A stretch of 10,835 nt of DNA, taken from assembly GCA_029859385.1 (NCBI GenBank), contig JAOUDF010000071.1:1-10835 (forward strand), written 5' to 3'. The notes under the pieces are model-generated. The model saw only the letters and a program-made list of their open reading frames with translations, made no database searches and was not told the origin of the DNA. The position numbers were made by a program, and so were the translations under genes. Shown here one piece after another: positions 1-7,235 of this stretch. Source of the stretch: Nitrospirota bacterium (lineage in GTDB: Bacteria; Nitrospirota; JAOUDF01). Position 1 is the first letter of the stretch. Every line of letters begins with the position of its first letter.

Positions 1-1
1 T

Positions 2-115
2 CATGAACAGGCTCAACAACAGGCCAAGAAAATGTCTTGGATTCAAAACCCCGAGGCAGGTATTCTACAAACTCTCAACCGTTGCACTTACTTGTTGAAT
101 TCGCGCTCCTTTTGA
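2..115 (+). CDS. 3' end of an unrecognised gene (partial)
   Basis: An open frame enters from the left edge and runs 37 codons to a TGA at 113-115. The visible C-terminus is polar and glutamine-rich at first (HEQAQQQAKKMSW) and ends LLNSRSF. I do not recognise the family. Its setting, in front of an AT-rich non-coding stretch and beside a change in base composition, would fit the tail of a transposase or other mobile-element gene, but no catalytic motif or terminal inverted repeat is visible, so this is only a guess. The frame could also be open by chance, as it is short. Confidence 0.35.
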   Translation, partial: HEQAQQQAKKMSWIQNPEAGILQTLNRCTYLLNSRSF

Positions 116-409
116 TTGATTCGTTGTTATTTTATAGCGCAAACAAACAGACATATTAGGGATTGTTGATACGATTTGTGTAAATTAATAGACTTATTGG
201 GTCTAAATTGATAATGTTAATGCATACATAAATGCTTACAATATTTGAGCGCAGGGTTTATTTATTTTTTTTTGAGAGGTTCTGGTTTGCTGTAAAACTA
301 GCGTTGAGGCTGCTGAGGGCGGTGTGGAACTTCAATGAAACCGCGCGTAGCGCGAGGGGGCGAGAAGATATCTTTATGCGGAGTACTCGTATTGACAGGT
401 TTAGATAAT
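116..409. other. AT-rich intergenic region upstream of the response regulator
   Basis: No convincing gene is seen here. Positions 116-300 are clearly richer in A and T than the rest of the window and include a run of nine T at 265-273. The sequence probably carries the promoter of the response regulator, but I found no well-spaced -35/-10 pair. TTGAGA at 272-277 followed by TAAAAC at 293-298 has only 15 bases between the hexamers. A small hairpin with 5-bp arms (CGCGC 342-346, GCGCG 350-354) lies in the probable leader. The composition change near 300 may be a cluster boundary. Confidence 0.5.
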
Positions 410-808
410 ATGCGGCTGTCTAAAGAATCCACTGAAAGACACGGTATTCTGATCGCGGACGCCGATAACATGGTATGCGACTATCTGGCCTCGTTTATGG
501 AAGAGGAGGGTGTTGCCGTCAGGGTTGCGAGGGATGGTGTCGAGGCGGTTCTGGCATTTATTTATGAGGCGGACCAGCTGGACGCGGCTCTGATAGATAT
601 CTCTCTGCCGGAACTTAACGGGTTGAACGTGCTGCGAATTCTAAAGGCCATAGACCCTGGTTTTCCTGTGGCGATGCTTTCCGGCAGGATTGACGGGGAT
701 GGGAAAATCGAGTCGACTGCGCTGGCTCATGGCGCTCGGGTAGTGGTCCCCAAGCCTTTTCAGGGAAAGATGCTGCGGGAACTCATCAGTGAGATGATGA
801 GTAGATAA
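410..808 (+). CDS. Single-domain response regulator (CheY-like receiver)
   Basis: A 132-residue protein made of one receiver domain and no output domain. Numbered from the ATG at 410, the acidic pair is D17 and D19 (ILIADAD), the phospho-acceptor is D63 (ALIDISLPELNG), the switch serine is S91 (AMLSGR) and the conserved lysine is K115 (VVVPKPF), so phosphorylation should work. An in-frame ATG at 335 would add 25 residues that do not look like receiver sequence. I prefer 410 because receivers normally begin about ten residues before the acidic pair; both starts have weak ribosome binding sites. It is the only convincing plus-strand gene and is convergent with the iron/magnetosome genes, 26 bases from the end of the DtxR-FeoA gene. 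No partner kinase is in the window, so its output is unknown; it may act through protein contact, like CheY or Spo0F. Confidence 0.8.
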   Translation: MRLSKESTERHGILIADADNMVCDYLASFMEEEGVAVRVARDGVEAVLAFIYEADQLDAALIDISLPELNGLNVLRILKAIDPGFPVAMLSGRIDGDGKIESTALAHGARVVVPKPFQGKMLRELISEMMSR

Positions 809-834
809 CCCGCGATATTGACTGTGTACGGATG

Positions 835-1518
835 TTACGAGGCCTTGCGCCCGCTGCCCGGAGTCGCTCTCCATACCCTTATCTCACTCCCTACGGAGTT
901 TTCAAGGGCGATCTGGTTCTGCTCTACCTCAAGCACCAGCACGGGCGCTGTCTGGTGAAGTTTGACCGATGTGCCGGGGGTGATACCCATGGACAGTAGC
1001 TTGTACATCCGGTCTTCATCTCGGGTGCTTATAAATGCGACCTTGGCCGATGTGCCTGGCTTAAGGCTTGTCACCGCAACCACCGCGCTCTCCACTGAGC
1101 TTCGGGCCTCGTTACAGCAGCCTCCTTCGGGAATAGGCGACCCGTGCGGGCACTGCTTGGGGTGCCCCAGCAGGATACAGATTGAATCGACAAGCTCAGG
1201 CGCCAGGATATGCTCGAACTCGCAGGCGGCCTGTTCGGTATCCTCCACTCTGCGCCCCAGCACATCGACCATCAGCCGCTCAGCCAGCCGGTGCCGGCGT
1301 ACGATCCCCTTTGCCGCCTCATAGCCGCTCTCGGTCAGGGCCACGTTTCGGCCGTCAAAATTGACGATTCCGTTGGTGGAAAATTCTCTGAGAGAACGCT
1401 CAAATATATTGGTCGGGTCGTGCTCCCGCAGGGCCTCAATGCTCAGGGTATGGCTTTCGTCAAGGTGCCACAGCAGTTCCAGTAGTTCGTCTTTTTCGTG
1501 ATTGATTTCCCGTCCCAT
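835..1518 (-). CDS. DtxR/MntR-family metal-dependent regulator with C-terminal FeoA domain
   Basis: A 227-residue cytoplasmic protein with three parts. Residues about 8-70 form a winged helix (ending ALTESGYEAA). Residues about 71-130 form the DtxR-type metal-binding and dimerisation domain, with RRHRLAE at 74-80, CEFEH at 99-103 and PHGSPIP at 124-130, all family hallmarks. Residues about 140-215 form an SH3-like FeoA domain (typical stretch LLSMGITPGTSVKL). A Cys-Cys pair (133-134) lies in the linker. DtxR-family proteins sense Fe(II) or Mn(II) and bind operators; FeoA supports FeoB. The gene starts 18 bases after feoB with a strong GGAGG seven bases before the ATG, so it is probably co-transcribed with feoB. 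It may both regulate the operon and serve as the FeoA partner, since no separate FeoA is present. The family is clear; whether it responds to Fe or Mn is not visible. Confidence 0.9.
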   Translation of the reverse strand: MGREINHEKDELLELLWHLDESHTLSIEALREHDPTNIFERSLREFSTNGIVNFDGRNVALTESGYEAAKGIVRRHRLAERLMVDVLGRRVEDTEQAACEFEHILAPELVDSICILLGHPKQCPHGSPIPEGGCCNEARSSVESAVVAVTSLKPGTSAKVAFISTRDEDRMYKLLSMGITPGTSVKLHQTAPVLVLEVEQNQIALENSVGSEIRVWRATPGSGRKAS

Positions 1519-1536
1519 CTATTTTCCTCCGGTTGT

Positions 1537-3507
1537 TCAGATCATTCGTATCAAATAGTTCACAAGCCCACCTACTAAAAACGCAATGGCAATAATTGAG
1601 GTATTAATGCCAACGGCCCACCGCACGCCGAGTTCCTTGATCATTGCCATGGTGTTCGATATGCATGGGATGAACAGGGTGATGACGATCAGCCCAACCA
1701 CGGTCTGATAGTAGTCAACCTGATGTGCCTCGTATATATCCTTGAAATGCACAGCCCCGACCTCGCGGCGCGACAGGACGAGGATGAATACCTCGGTTAT
1801 CTTGTCGGGAAGCGAGAGAAAACCGGTAACGACAGGATGCATGAGCGTTTTGATACCCGAGAGCAAACCGGTCTTATCGAGGAAAAACATGAGCCCCGCT
1901 GCCATGACGAACATGGGAAGTGCCTCTACGAGGAAGTCTTTCAGCCTGAACCAGGTCTTGCGGAGCGTGTTCTTCCAGTTGGGCAAGCTGAAGCCGGGAA
2001 GCTCGATGATGAACTCCGACTTCTTTGTGGAAGGGATCATCCGGTGCAGGGCAACGCCGCATATTATCTGGGTGGCGATGACCGAAGTGAGGACGATGAG
2101 CAGCGCGGAGAAGGGGGCCGTTGCCATGATGGCAAGCATTACCCCTAGCTGGGCCGAGCAGGGAACACCCAGCGCGATGAGGAACGAGATCATTATCCGT
2201 TCCTTCTTCGTCTCAAGCATACGGCTGGTCAGGGTAGCCATGGTGTTGCAACCGAAACCCAGGGTGTAGGGGAGGACCGCTTTGCCCGTGAGGCCGAAAA
2301 GGCGGAATACCCTGTTGGCAAGGACGCTCAGGTTGGGCAGATAGCCGATATCCTCCAGCACGTTGATGATCAGGTAAAAGACGGTGAGAATCGGCACGAC
2401 GGTAATGATGGCGTTTAAGACCCCCATGGTCAGCAGGCCGTAGTTTCCTACCAGCAACTCATTGATAAATTGCATCGTGATAAGGCTCGACACGGCATTG
2501 GTGAAGGGTTGGGCGATCCAGCCGTCCATTACCCCCGCGATCTGATTGGCAACGGTGCCTACTCCCTGGAAGACCAGCCAGAGAATGGCGATCAGCACCG
2601 GCCAGCCGAATACGGGGTGACGGGAGATGGCGGCGGCCCTGTGAGAAAATCCGGCCATATTGAGGGTTGTACTGGCGGTCACTGCTTCAACAATACGTTC
2701 AGCCCAGGCGATCCTCGCATTAAAGATGGCGCTCCTGAGGTTGGCGGGCGATGATTTTAGCCAGACCTTGCGCAGGAATGCATTAAACTGCCTGGCCTGA
2801 TCCTCCCCGTAGCGGACTTCCATGGAGTTCTTTATCTCGGTGTCTCCCGCGAGGAGCAGCAGCAGTTCACCCCGACAGGGACGATTCTCATCGGGAAAGA
2901 GGGACGAGAGGCCCGCGAGCATCTCTTCGATCCGGCTTGAATAGATCACTCCCGTAGAAAGTGTGGACGGCGCTTGCGGCGCCGTATTCTCCAGTTTGTC
3001 GAGCCCGGCCCCGCGCATGGCTGCTATCTCACAGACCGGAACACCGGTCTCGATTGACAGTTTCCCCACATCCACCAGCACCCCTTTTTTGAGCGCCTCA
3101 TCTACCTTGTTAAGGGCCATGACCATGGGGATACCCAATTCCTTTACCTGGGCAAGAAGCACCAGTGTTCGCTTGAGGGCAGTGGCGTCGCCGCACAGAA
3201 CAAGGCTGTCTGGTCTCTCGGAGAGAAGGATATTTCGGGTCTCCCTTTCGTCATCGGTAGTTACACTCAGCGAGGCAATGCCCGGCGTATCGATGAGTAG
3301 CGATTCCCTGCCTGCAAAAGAGCTCTTCTTTCTCAATGCCCGCGTTGTGGTCTGCGCGTAGTTGGCAACAACGGAATATGAGTTGGTGAGGTGGTTGAAA
3401 AGGATGCTCTTGCCCGAATTTGCGGGGCCTACAACGGCGACCAGAGGGATCCCCCTCGTTGGGGCGACCTGGTCCATCACAGCGGAAGAGTGGCAATTGG
3501 TGGTCAT
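1537..3507 (-). CDS. feoB: FeoB-type ferrous iron transporter, divergent
   Basis: An inner-membrane Fe(II) transporter of about 656 residues with an N-terminal G domain. Counting from the first ATG (3513), G1 is GPANSGKS at 29-36, G3 is DTPG at 75-78 and G4 is NKVD at 135-138. The membrane part holds two gate-like motifs, GFGCN (Cys422) and GVPCSAQ (Pro-Cys at 451-452), and a third conserved IPC near the C-terminus, as in FeoB. It differs from common FeoB, where G1 is usually GNPNxGK, G3 DLPG and G4 NxxD with a different middle, and it is shorter than the usual 700-780 residues. I start at the second ATG (3507) because AGGAG lies seven bases upstream of it but only one base upstream of 3513. 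In this setting it is a candidate for feeding iron to magnetite synthesis; magnetosome-linked FeoB copies are known in magnetotactic bacteria. It precedes the DtxR-FeoA gene. Confidence 0.9.
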   Translation of the reverse strand: MTTNCHSSAVMDQVAPTRGIPLVAVVGPANSGKSILFNHLTNSYSVVANYAQTTTRALRKKSSFAGRESLLIDTPGIASLSVTTDDERETRNILLSERPDSLVLCGDATALKRTLVLLAQVKELGIPMVMALNKVDEALKKGVLVDVGKLSIETGVPVCEIAAMRGAGLDKLENTAPQAPSTLSTGVIYSSRIEEMLAGLSSLFPDENRPCRGELLLLLAGDTEIKNSMEVRYGEDQARQFNAFLRKVWLKSSPANLRSAIFNARIAWAERIVEAVTASTTLNMAGFSHRAAAISRHPVFGWPVLIAILWLVFQGVGTVANQIAGVMDGWIAQPFTNAVSSLITMQFINELLVGNYGLLTMGVLNAIITVVPILTVFYLIINVLEDIGYLPNLSVLANRVFRLFGLTGKAVLPYTLGFGCNTMATLTSRMLETKKERIMISFLIALGVPCSAQLGVMLAIMATAPFSALLIVLTSVIATQIICGVALHRMIPSTKKSEFIIELPGFSLPNWKNTLRKTWFRLKDFLVEALPMFVMAAGLMFFLDKTGLLSGIKTLMHPVVTGFLSLPDKITEVFILVLSRREVGAVHFKDIYEAHQVDYYQTVVGLIVITLFIPCISNTMAMIKELGVRWAVGINTSIIAIAFLVGGLVNYLIRMI

Positions 3508-3589
3508 CAGCATGCTCCTAAGGCGGCCGGATTGCCGTTGAGTTTGGTCGTACAGACTTGGCGCGGGATGTCTTCTGATTTCCGGTCAA

Positions 3590-3604
3590 TGAAAGTCAAT
3601 TTCA
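3590..3604 (-). promoter_or_regulatory. Candidate Fur-type operator upstream of feoB
   Basis: On the minus strand the site reads TGAAATTGACTTTCA, a 7-1-7 inverted repeat that agrees with the Fur core TGATAATNATTATCA at 11 of 14 scored positions. It lies about 80 bases before the feoB start, in the only sizeable gap of the minus-strand gene series. Iron control of feoB is expected biologically. I could not place a clean -35/-10 pair around it, and a DtxR-type site cannot be excluded. Confidence 0.35.
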
Positions 3605-3667
3605 ACTTGAGCCCTCTTTTTAACAGTGTGTAGCCAAGGAAATAATTGCAGACGATGCTGTCAGGCT

Positions 3668-3698
3668 CCCTGCACCCGCTCACAGGAGCGGGGCAGGG
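3668..3698 (-). terminator. Strong intergenic hairpin after the HEAT-repeat gene
   Basis: Twelve bases after the stop of the HEAT-repeat gene the transcript can form a 13-bp stem (CCCTGC plus CCCGCTC pairing with GAGCGGG and GCAGGG, one bulged base, 4-base loop CTGT). Short flanking arms TCAG/CTGA (3661-3664, 3700-3703) could extend it. No U-tract follows on the minus strand, so it may be a weak terminator, a Rho-associated stop or a 3'-end stabiliser. Together with the operator-like site it suggests that feoB begins a separate transcription unit. Confidence 0.55.
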
Positions 3699-3709
3699 GC
3701 TGATCCGCT

Positions 3710-5209
3710 TTAATTTTTCTTTTCAACGGCGTTAATCAACAGATTGGCAAGCTCCGCCTTCGTCATGGCTACATCGCACTCGAAACCTTGGTCGGTGCAG
3801 AGCTTGAGAAGGTCGTACTTCCGCAAGGCCATAAGTTTGTCGTAGGTAAACTCCGCTGACGCTGCCTCTGTCGTCTCTTCGGCGACAGTGTCCTCCGGGG
3901 CAGTCGCTGTCTCATCCGTGGCCGCGGCGGCTTCAATCGTTTCACTCTCGGCGGCGGGTTCCGAACACGCAGTTTCCTTTACGGTCTCAACGACCTCCCA
4001 CGGGGCAGGGGCGTCAACTCCGGCGACGGTCTTGTTCCACCACCAGTCCTGAAGCGCTTCCACATCCCTGGCGAGGTTCTTGGACGACGCATGGATATCA
4101 AAGACAACATCAATGCCCATCAATGTCCGTACTGCTTCCAGCGCCTTTTCCCGCACATCGACCTTGTCGTCGGAGAGCATTCTGACTACCGGCCTGATTA
4201 CGGTCTTGTCGTCAATATAGGTGAGAGCGGTGATGGCCGCCTTCCTTACGCGGGCATCCTTGTCTTCAAGCCTATCCTGCAGTGCCGGCAGTGCTTCTGA
4301 GGCTCCCATCCAGCCGAGAATGGTCGTTGCCGTAAGGCGGACGTCGGCGTTGGAATCCCGCAATCCATCGATCAGCAGTGTGGTCGTGCTCTCAGCCATG
4401 AACTTGAACAGGCCATGAAGTGCCGCCTTTCTGATATTGGGATTGTCGTTCTTTGTCTTGCCTTCGAAGAGCGGCACTACCGAGGGGTCTCCAATGGCGG
4501 CAAGGGCGTTGAGGATATCGACGGTAAGTTCAGGGTCCTTGATGGCTGCCGCCTGGCTGAGAACGAGCACAGATGCGCGGTTTCTCATGAGCCCCAACTC
4601 CCGTACGGCAAGGGACCTGAGCCCGTGGTCGTCACTCACAAGGTTACGGGCAACGCGTTCGAAGGCGGTTTTTTTTGATTCATCCCGGACGTTGCCCTTG
4701 CTCAGGGCATCGTCGATGGCACAACGCACGGCCTGGAGCACGTCGGCTTCTACGACGGCCCTCGGTTTTTCCTTGGGTTCCCGCCTCTTCTCATCGCGCG
4801 ACTGCCTTTCGGCTTCTATTTCGGTAATCCGGTCCTTTAACGCCTGGATCTCATCCATATAGCCGCGGACTTCCGCCAGAAGTCTCTTGACCATTTCCGA
4901 CTCGAGGGCCATTCCCTTGTCGGAGAATTTGGAGCTTTCCTTGCCGATCGTAAGGTAAAGGGCCTGTATCTTCTTTTCGTACTCTTTTATCTTCCCTTCC
5001 AGTTTCCCTTTTTCGCCGGGAAGGACCGAGGACAGACCGCTTCCTACAACATGCTTGAGTTCATCAGGCAGCACGGTGGCCGTTTTTTTCACGGAGCTGT
5101 ATACATTCCCAAGGGCCTCCGAGCTGATGTCATAGGCAGCCACCACCGCGCCGCCCCCCGCATTAAGAACCTTTGCTACGCCACCAAGCACTCCGCCTCT
5201 TTCTGCCAT
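3710..5209 (-). CDS. HEAT-repeat protein with coiled coil and SAP-like C-terminus
   Basis: A 499-residue, apparently soluble protein with no membrane segment. In order: a Gly/Ala-rich N-terminus (1-60), a charged coiled coil (about 66-140), at least five HEAT/PBS-lyase-type repeats (about 180-370, with repeated DxxVRxxA units such as NADVRLTA and DARVRKAA), a low-complexity acidic Ala/Glu/Thr linker (about 400-452), and a helix-extended-helix segment (about 453-497, LMALRKYDLLKLCTDQGFE) resembling a SAP or Rho-N type fold. HEAT repeats make protein-binding surfaces; SAP-like folds often bind nucleic acid, but that role here is inferred. It follows the TauE gene by 66 bases in the same direction and has a strong AAAGGAGG five bases before its ATG. 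It may be a scaffold or adaptor for the organelle. I cannot assign it to a named magnetosome gene. Confidence 0.85.
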   Translation of the reverse strand: MAERGGVLGGVAKVLNAGGGAVVAAYDISSEALGNVYSSVKKTATVLPDELKHVVGSGLSSVLPGEKGKLEGKIKEYEKKIQALYLTIGKESSKFSDKGMALESEMVKRLLAEVRGYMDEIQALKDRITEIEAERQSRDEKRREPKEKPRAVVEADVLQAVRCAIDDALSKGNVRDESKKTAFERVARNLVSDDHGLRSLAVRELGLMRNRASVLVLSQAAAIKDPELTVDILNALAAIGDPSVVPLFEGKTKNDNPNIRKAALHGLFKFMAESTTTLLIDGLRDSNADVRLTATTILGWMGASEALPALQDRLEDKDARVRKAAITALTYIDDKTVIRPVVRMLSDDKVDVREKALEAVRTLMGIDVVFDIHASSKNLARDVEALQDWWWNKTVAGVDAPAPWEVVETVKETACSEPAAESETIEAAAATDETATAPEDTVAEETTEAASAEFTYDKLMALRKYDLLKLCTDQGFECDVAMTKAELANLLINAVEKKN

Positions 5210-5275
5210 CGTTGCCTCCTTTGTTAAAGGTTAAAGTGAATCTTGAGGTTTCCCTGTTTTTACGTAACGCATGTT

Positions 5276-6205
5276 TTATATCGCCGTCATTCCCAGTTTT
5301 ATCGCAAACAGCAGCAGGCAAAAGGAGATGACTTTTTTTATGAGATTAGGGTGGGCATGCAGCGACAGGCGTGCCCCTATATACGCCCCCATGACCGAGC
5401 CAATCCCCAGCAGGACCGCGTAATCGATGTCGATGCTCTGGAGCCCGAGAAACATGATTACCCCGAAAAAGCTGGTAATGGCAAGGATAAAATGCGATGT
5501 CGCCGTCGCAATATGTACCGGCACCCCAAGGGTCGAATAGAGGAGGGGGACATGGATGATGCCGCCTCCAATGCCGAAAAGGCCCGAGATGACGCCGACA
5601 AAAAAGCTGACCGAAAGACCGATGGGGAAGTCGGGGGCATAGGCATGGGTCTGTCCAAGGCAGTCCTGGAACCTGCGCTCCTGGGGAAGGAATCGACCAT
5701 TGATGCGCATGAGGACCACTTCTTTCCCCGAAAAAAGGCGGTAGGCGATCAGTGAGAGAAGCGCAGCGAACAAGGTGGAAAAGGTCGCAAGGTTGAAGGC
5801 CTGCGACACCTCAGCGCCGATAAGGACGCCGGGGACGGCCGCCACCGAGAATTTTATACCGATCTCATAGTCGATCCTCTTCTGTACCATGTATGAAAAG
5901 GTCCCCGAGAGGGCGTTGAGAAACACCACCACCATGGAGGTGCCGATGGCGTGCTGCGGCGTGAAACCGTAGAAGATGAGCAGGATCGGGACGACGATAA
6001 ATCCGCCTCCCACGCCGATAAGGGTGCCGAGGATCCCGACTCCCGACCCGATGATGATAAGAAGCAGGGCTTCGGGTATGTCGGCAATGGCCTTGTGACC
6101 TTCGATGGTAAGCGGATGCGCAAAGGCAATTCCCGTGCACAGGAGCGCAAAGGACAGCGCCGTCAGGGCCATGGGTACGGAGTATGTCTTTTTAGCTGAA
6201 CTCAC
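5276..6205 (-). CDS. TauE/SafE-family permease (MamO C-terminal-like)
   Basis: A 309-residue membrane protein with the internal duplication of the TauE/SafE family: GVGGGFIVVP at 64-73 and GIGGGIIHVP at 211-220, each followed by several hydrophobic helices. Residues about 11-29 form a leading hydrophobic segment ending near AFAH. TauE/SafE proteins export small anions such as sulfite or sulfoacetate. In Magnetospirillum the C-terminal half of MamO has this fold next to a degenerate protease half; here the permease stands alone with no protease domain, as in some deep-branching magnetotactic bacteria. It starts with GTG, whose GTGA overlaps the TGA of the preceding gene; AAAAGG lies seven bases upstream. 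An ATG at residue 12 has no ribosome binding site. The substrate is unknown, and it could be an ordinary anion exporter, but the tight coupling to mamQ favours a magnetosome role. Confidence 0.85.
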   Translation of the reverse strand: MSSAKKTYSVPMALTALSFALLCTGIAFAHPLTIEGHKAIADIPEALLLIIIGSGVGILGTLIGVGGGFIVVPILLIFYGFTPQHAIGTSMVVVFLNALSGTFSYMVQKRIDYEIGIKFSVAAVPGVLIGAEVSQAFNLATFSTLFAALLSLIAYRLFSGKEVVLMRINGRFLPQERRFQDCLGQTHAYAPDFPIGLSVSFFVGVISGLFGIGGGIIHVPLLYSTLGVPVHIATATSHFILAITSFFGVIMFLGLQSIDIDYAVLLGIGSVMGAYIGARLSLHAHPNLIKKVISFCLLLFAIKLGMTAI

Positions 6206-7056
6206 GCCTTTGCCTTTTCTCTTATAGTGCTGTATGTGTCGCTGATCTGCTGAAAGTAGCGCAACGCTTTTTTCTTGAGGGCTTCCGACGGATACCGGTC
6301 GGGGTGAAAGGCCACTTTCAGGAATTTGTATTCATGCTCCATCTCTTCGGGCTTTGAAGACATCCATGCAAAAAGGTGATGAGCTGTTTCTTCCCCTTCT
6401 ACGGGCCGCATCGTCATGCCGATGGAGGTCAGGTCGAAGATATTCTCACGAATCTCGGCGATCTTGAGGACCGTCTCGAAAAGCGATTTCTGTTCGAGTT
6501 TTATTTCACTGTCCAGAAGATCCAGCTCCTTCTGTAATACCCTGACTGCCCGCTCCATCTCCTCTTGTCCGCTGAAGTCAAGGTCTCCAAGGCGCTCTCT
6601 GAGATCGCGGATAAGAAACCCGACGCTGGTCCGGGTATCTTCCTCATGGACCCTCAGCCGTCTTCGCGCTACGGAAAGCTCCTGGTCGCGGCCCTTCTCT
6701 TCGTAACAGCGAAGCTTGTCCTTGAGGAACCGCTCCCTTTCGGAGAAGAGGTCGCGCTCCGCCCTGGCCTCCGACACCTTTTTCTGAATATCTTCCACCA
6801 TTGTTTCCAGGCGGCTGTTTTCAGCGGCTATCTGCCTGGTTATCCCGAGATGAGCGGTGATGAACACATGCTTGGCAATGAACAGCCCACCGGCCAGCCC
6901 GGCGACCACAAGACTCCATACCGGTCCTGCCTCCACCATAAGGGGAGGCAGCAGAGCCGGATACCGCATGTCAAGAAACCACCAGACGGCAGATGCCACG
7001 GCGGTCCCGTAGGCGAGCCGGTCGGTAAAGAATGATTTCAACAGCCTGTAGATCAT
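6202..7056 (-). CDS. Membrane-anchored coiled-coil protein with J-domain-like C-terminus
   Basis: A 284-residue protein. The N-terminus has one or two membrane helices (about 15-30 and 46-66). Residues about 74-215 are highly charged and predicted to form long helices or coiled coils. The last 50 residues resemble a J domain: EYKFLKVAFHPDRYPS, with HPD at 251-253, then a helix ending YFQQISDTYSTIRE, matching J-domain helices II-IV, while helix I is weakly recognisable (LFAWMSS). The HPD loop is what J proteins use to stimulate Hsp70 (DnaK), so it may recruit a chaperone to the membrane. Its ATG overlaps the stop of the 60-residue gene (ATGA), with AAGGA six bases upstream, and its stop overlaps the TauE start. 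I know of no established magnetosome gene with this architecture; the function is inferred. Confidence 0.8.
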   Translation of the reverse strand: MIYRLLKSFFTDRLAYGTAVASAVWWFLDMRYPALLPPLMVEAGPVWSLVVAGLAGGLFIAKHVFITAHLGITRQIAAENSRLETMVEDIQKKVSEARAERDLFSERERFLKDKLRCYEEKGRDQELSVARRRLRVHEEDTRTSVGFLIRDLRERLGDLDFSGQEEMERAVRVLQKELDLLDSEIKLEQKSLFETVLKIAEIRENIFDLTSIGMTMRPVEGEETAHHLFAWMSSKPEEMEHEYKFLKVAFHPDRYPSEALKKKALRYFQQISDTYSTIREKAKA

Positions 7057-7235
7057 TGTCTGTCCTTCCGGGCTTCGTCGGCCAGCAGCTGAACCTTTTC
7101 CACGGCAGACCTGATGGCCCTCTCTACCTGCACGCCGGCGGTGGCATCCCCGTTCATGCGGGCATCAAAGACGGCTGCCATGAATGTGGAGGCGACGAGA
7201 AACAGCACAAAAGCGACATAGCGGGTTATGGCCAT
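7053..7235 (-). CDS. Small single-pass membrane protein, unrecognised
   Basis: A 60-residue protein with one N-terminal hydrophobic helix (about 4-23, TRYVAFVLFLVASTFMAAVF) and an amphipathic, charged C-terminal helix (about 36-60). It is very likely real: its ATG overlaps the mamQ stop (TAATG), an AGGTGA lies just upstream within the end of mamQ, and its TGA overlaps the ATG of the next gene (ATGA). No family is recognisable. Its size recalls other small magnetosome membrane proteins (MamI, MamL, MamR), but it has one helix rather than the two of MamI and MamL, and I make no homology claim. It could be a partner or regulator of MamQ or of the J-domain-like protein. Confidence 0.8.
   Translation of the reverse strand: MAITRYVAFVLFLVASTFMAAVFDARMNGDATAGVQVERAIRSAVEKVQLLADEARKDRQ

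Noticed and set aside
210..222. Fur-box-like sequence GATAATGTTAATG upstream of the response regulator
   Set aside because: Only the first two hexamers resemble the Fur consensus; the opposing half is not present, and AT-rich DNA gives such matches by chance.
335..409. N-terminal extension of the response regulator from the ATG at 335
   Set aside because: The extra 25 residues do not resemble receiver sequence and the region has a small GC hairpin typical of a leader; kept as an alternative start only.
1723..2269. Plus-strand open frames inside feoB
   Set aside because: Shadow frames opposite a conserved transporter; no ribosome binding site or recognisable domain.
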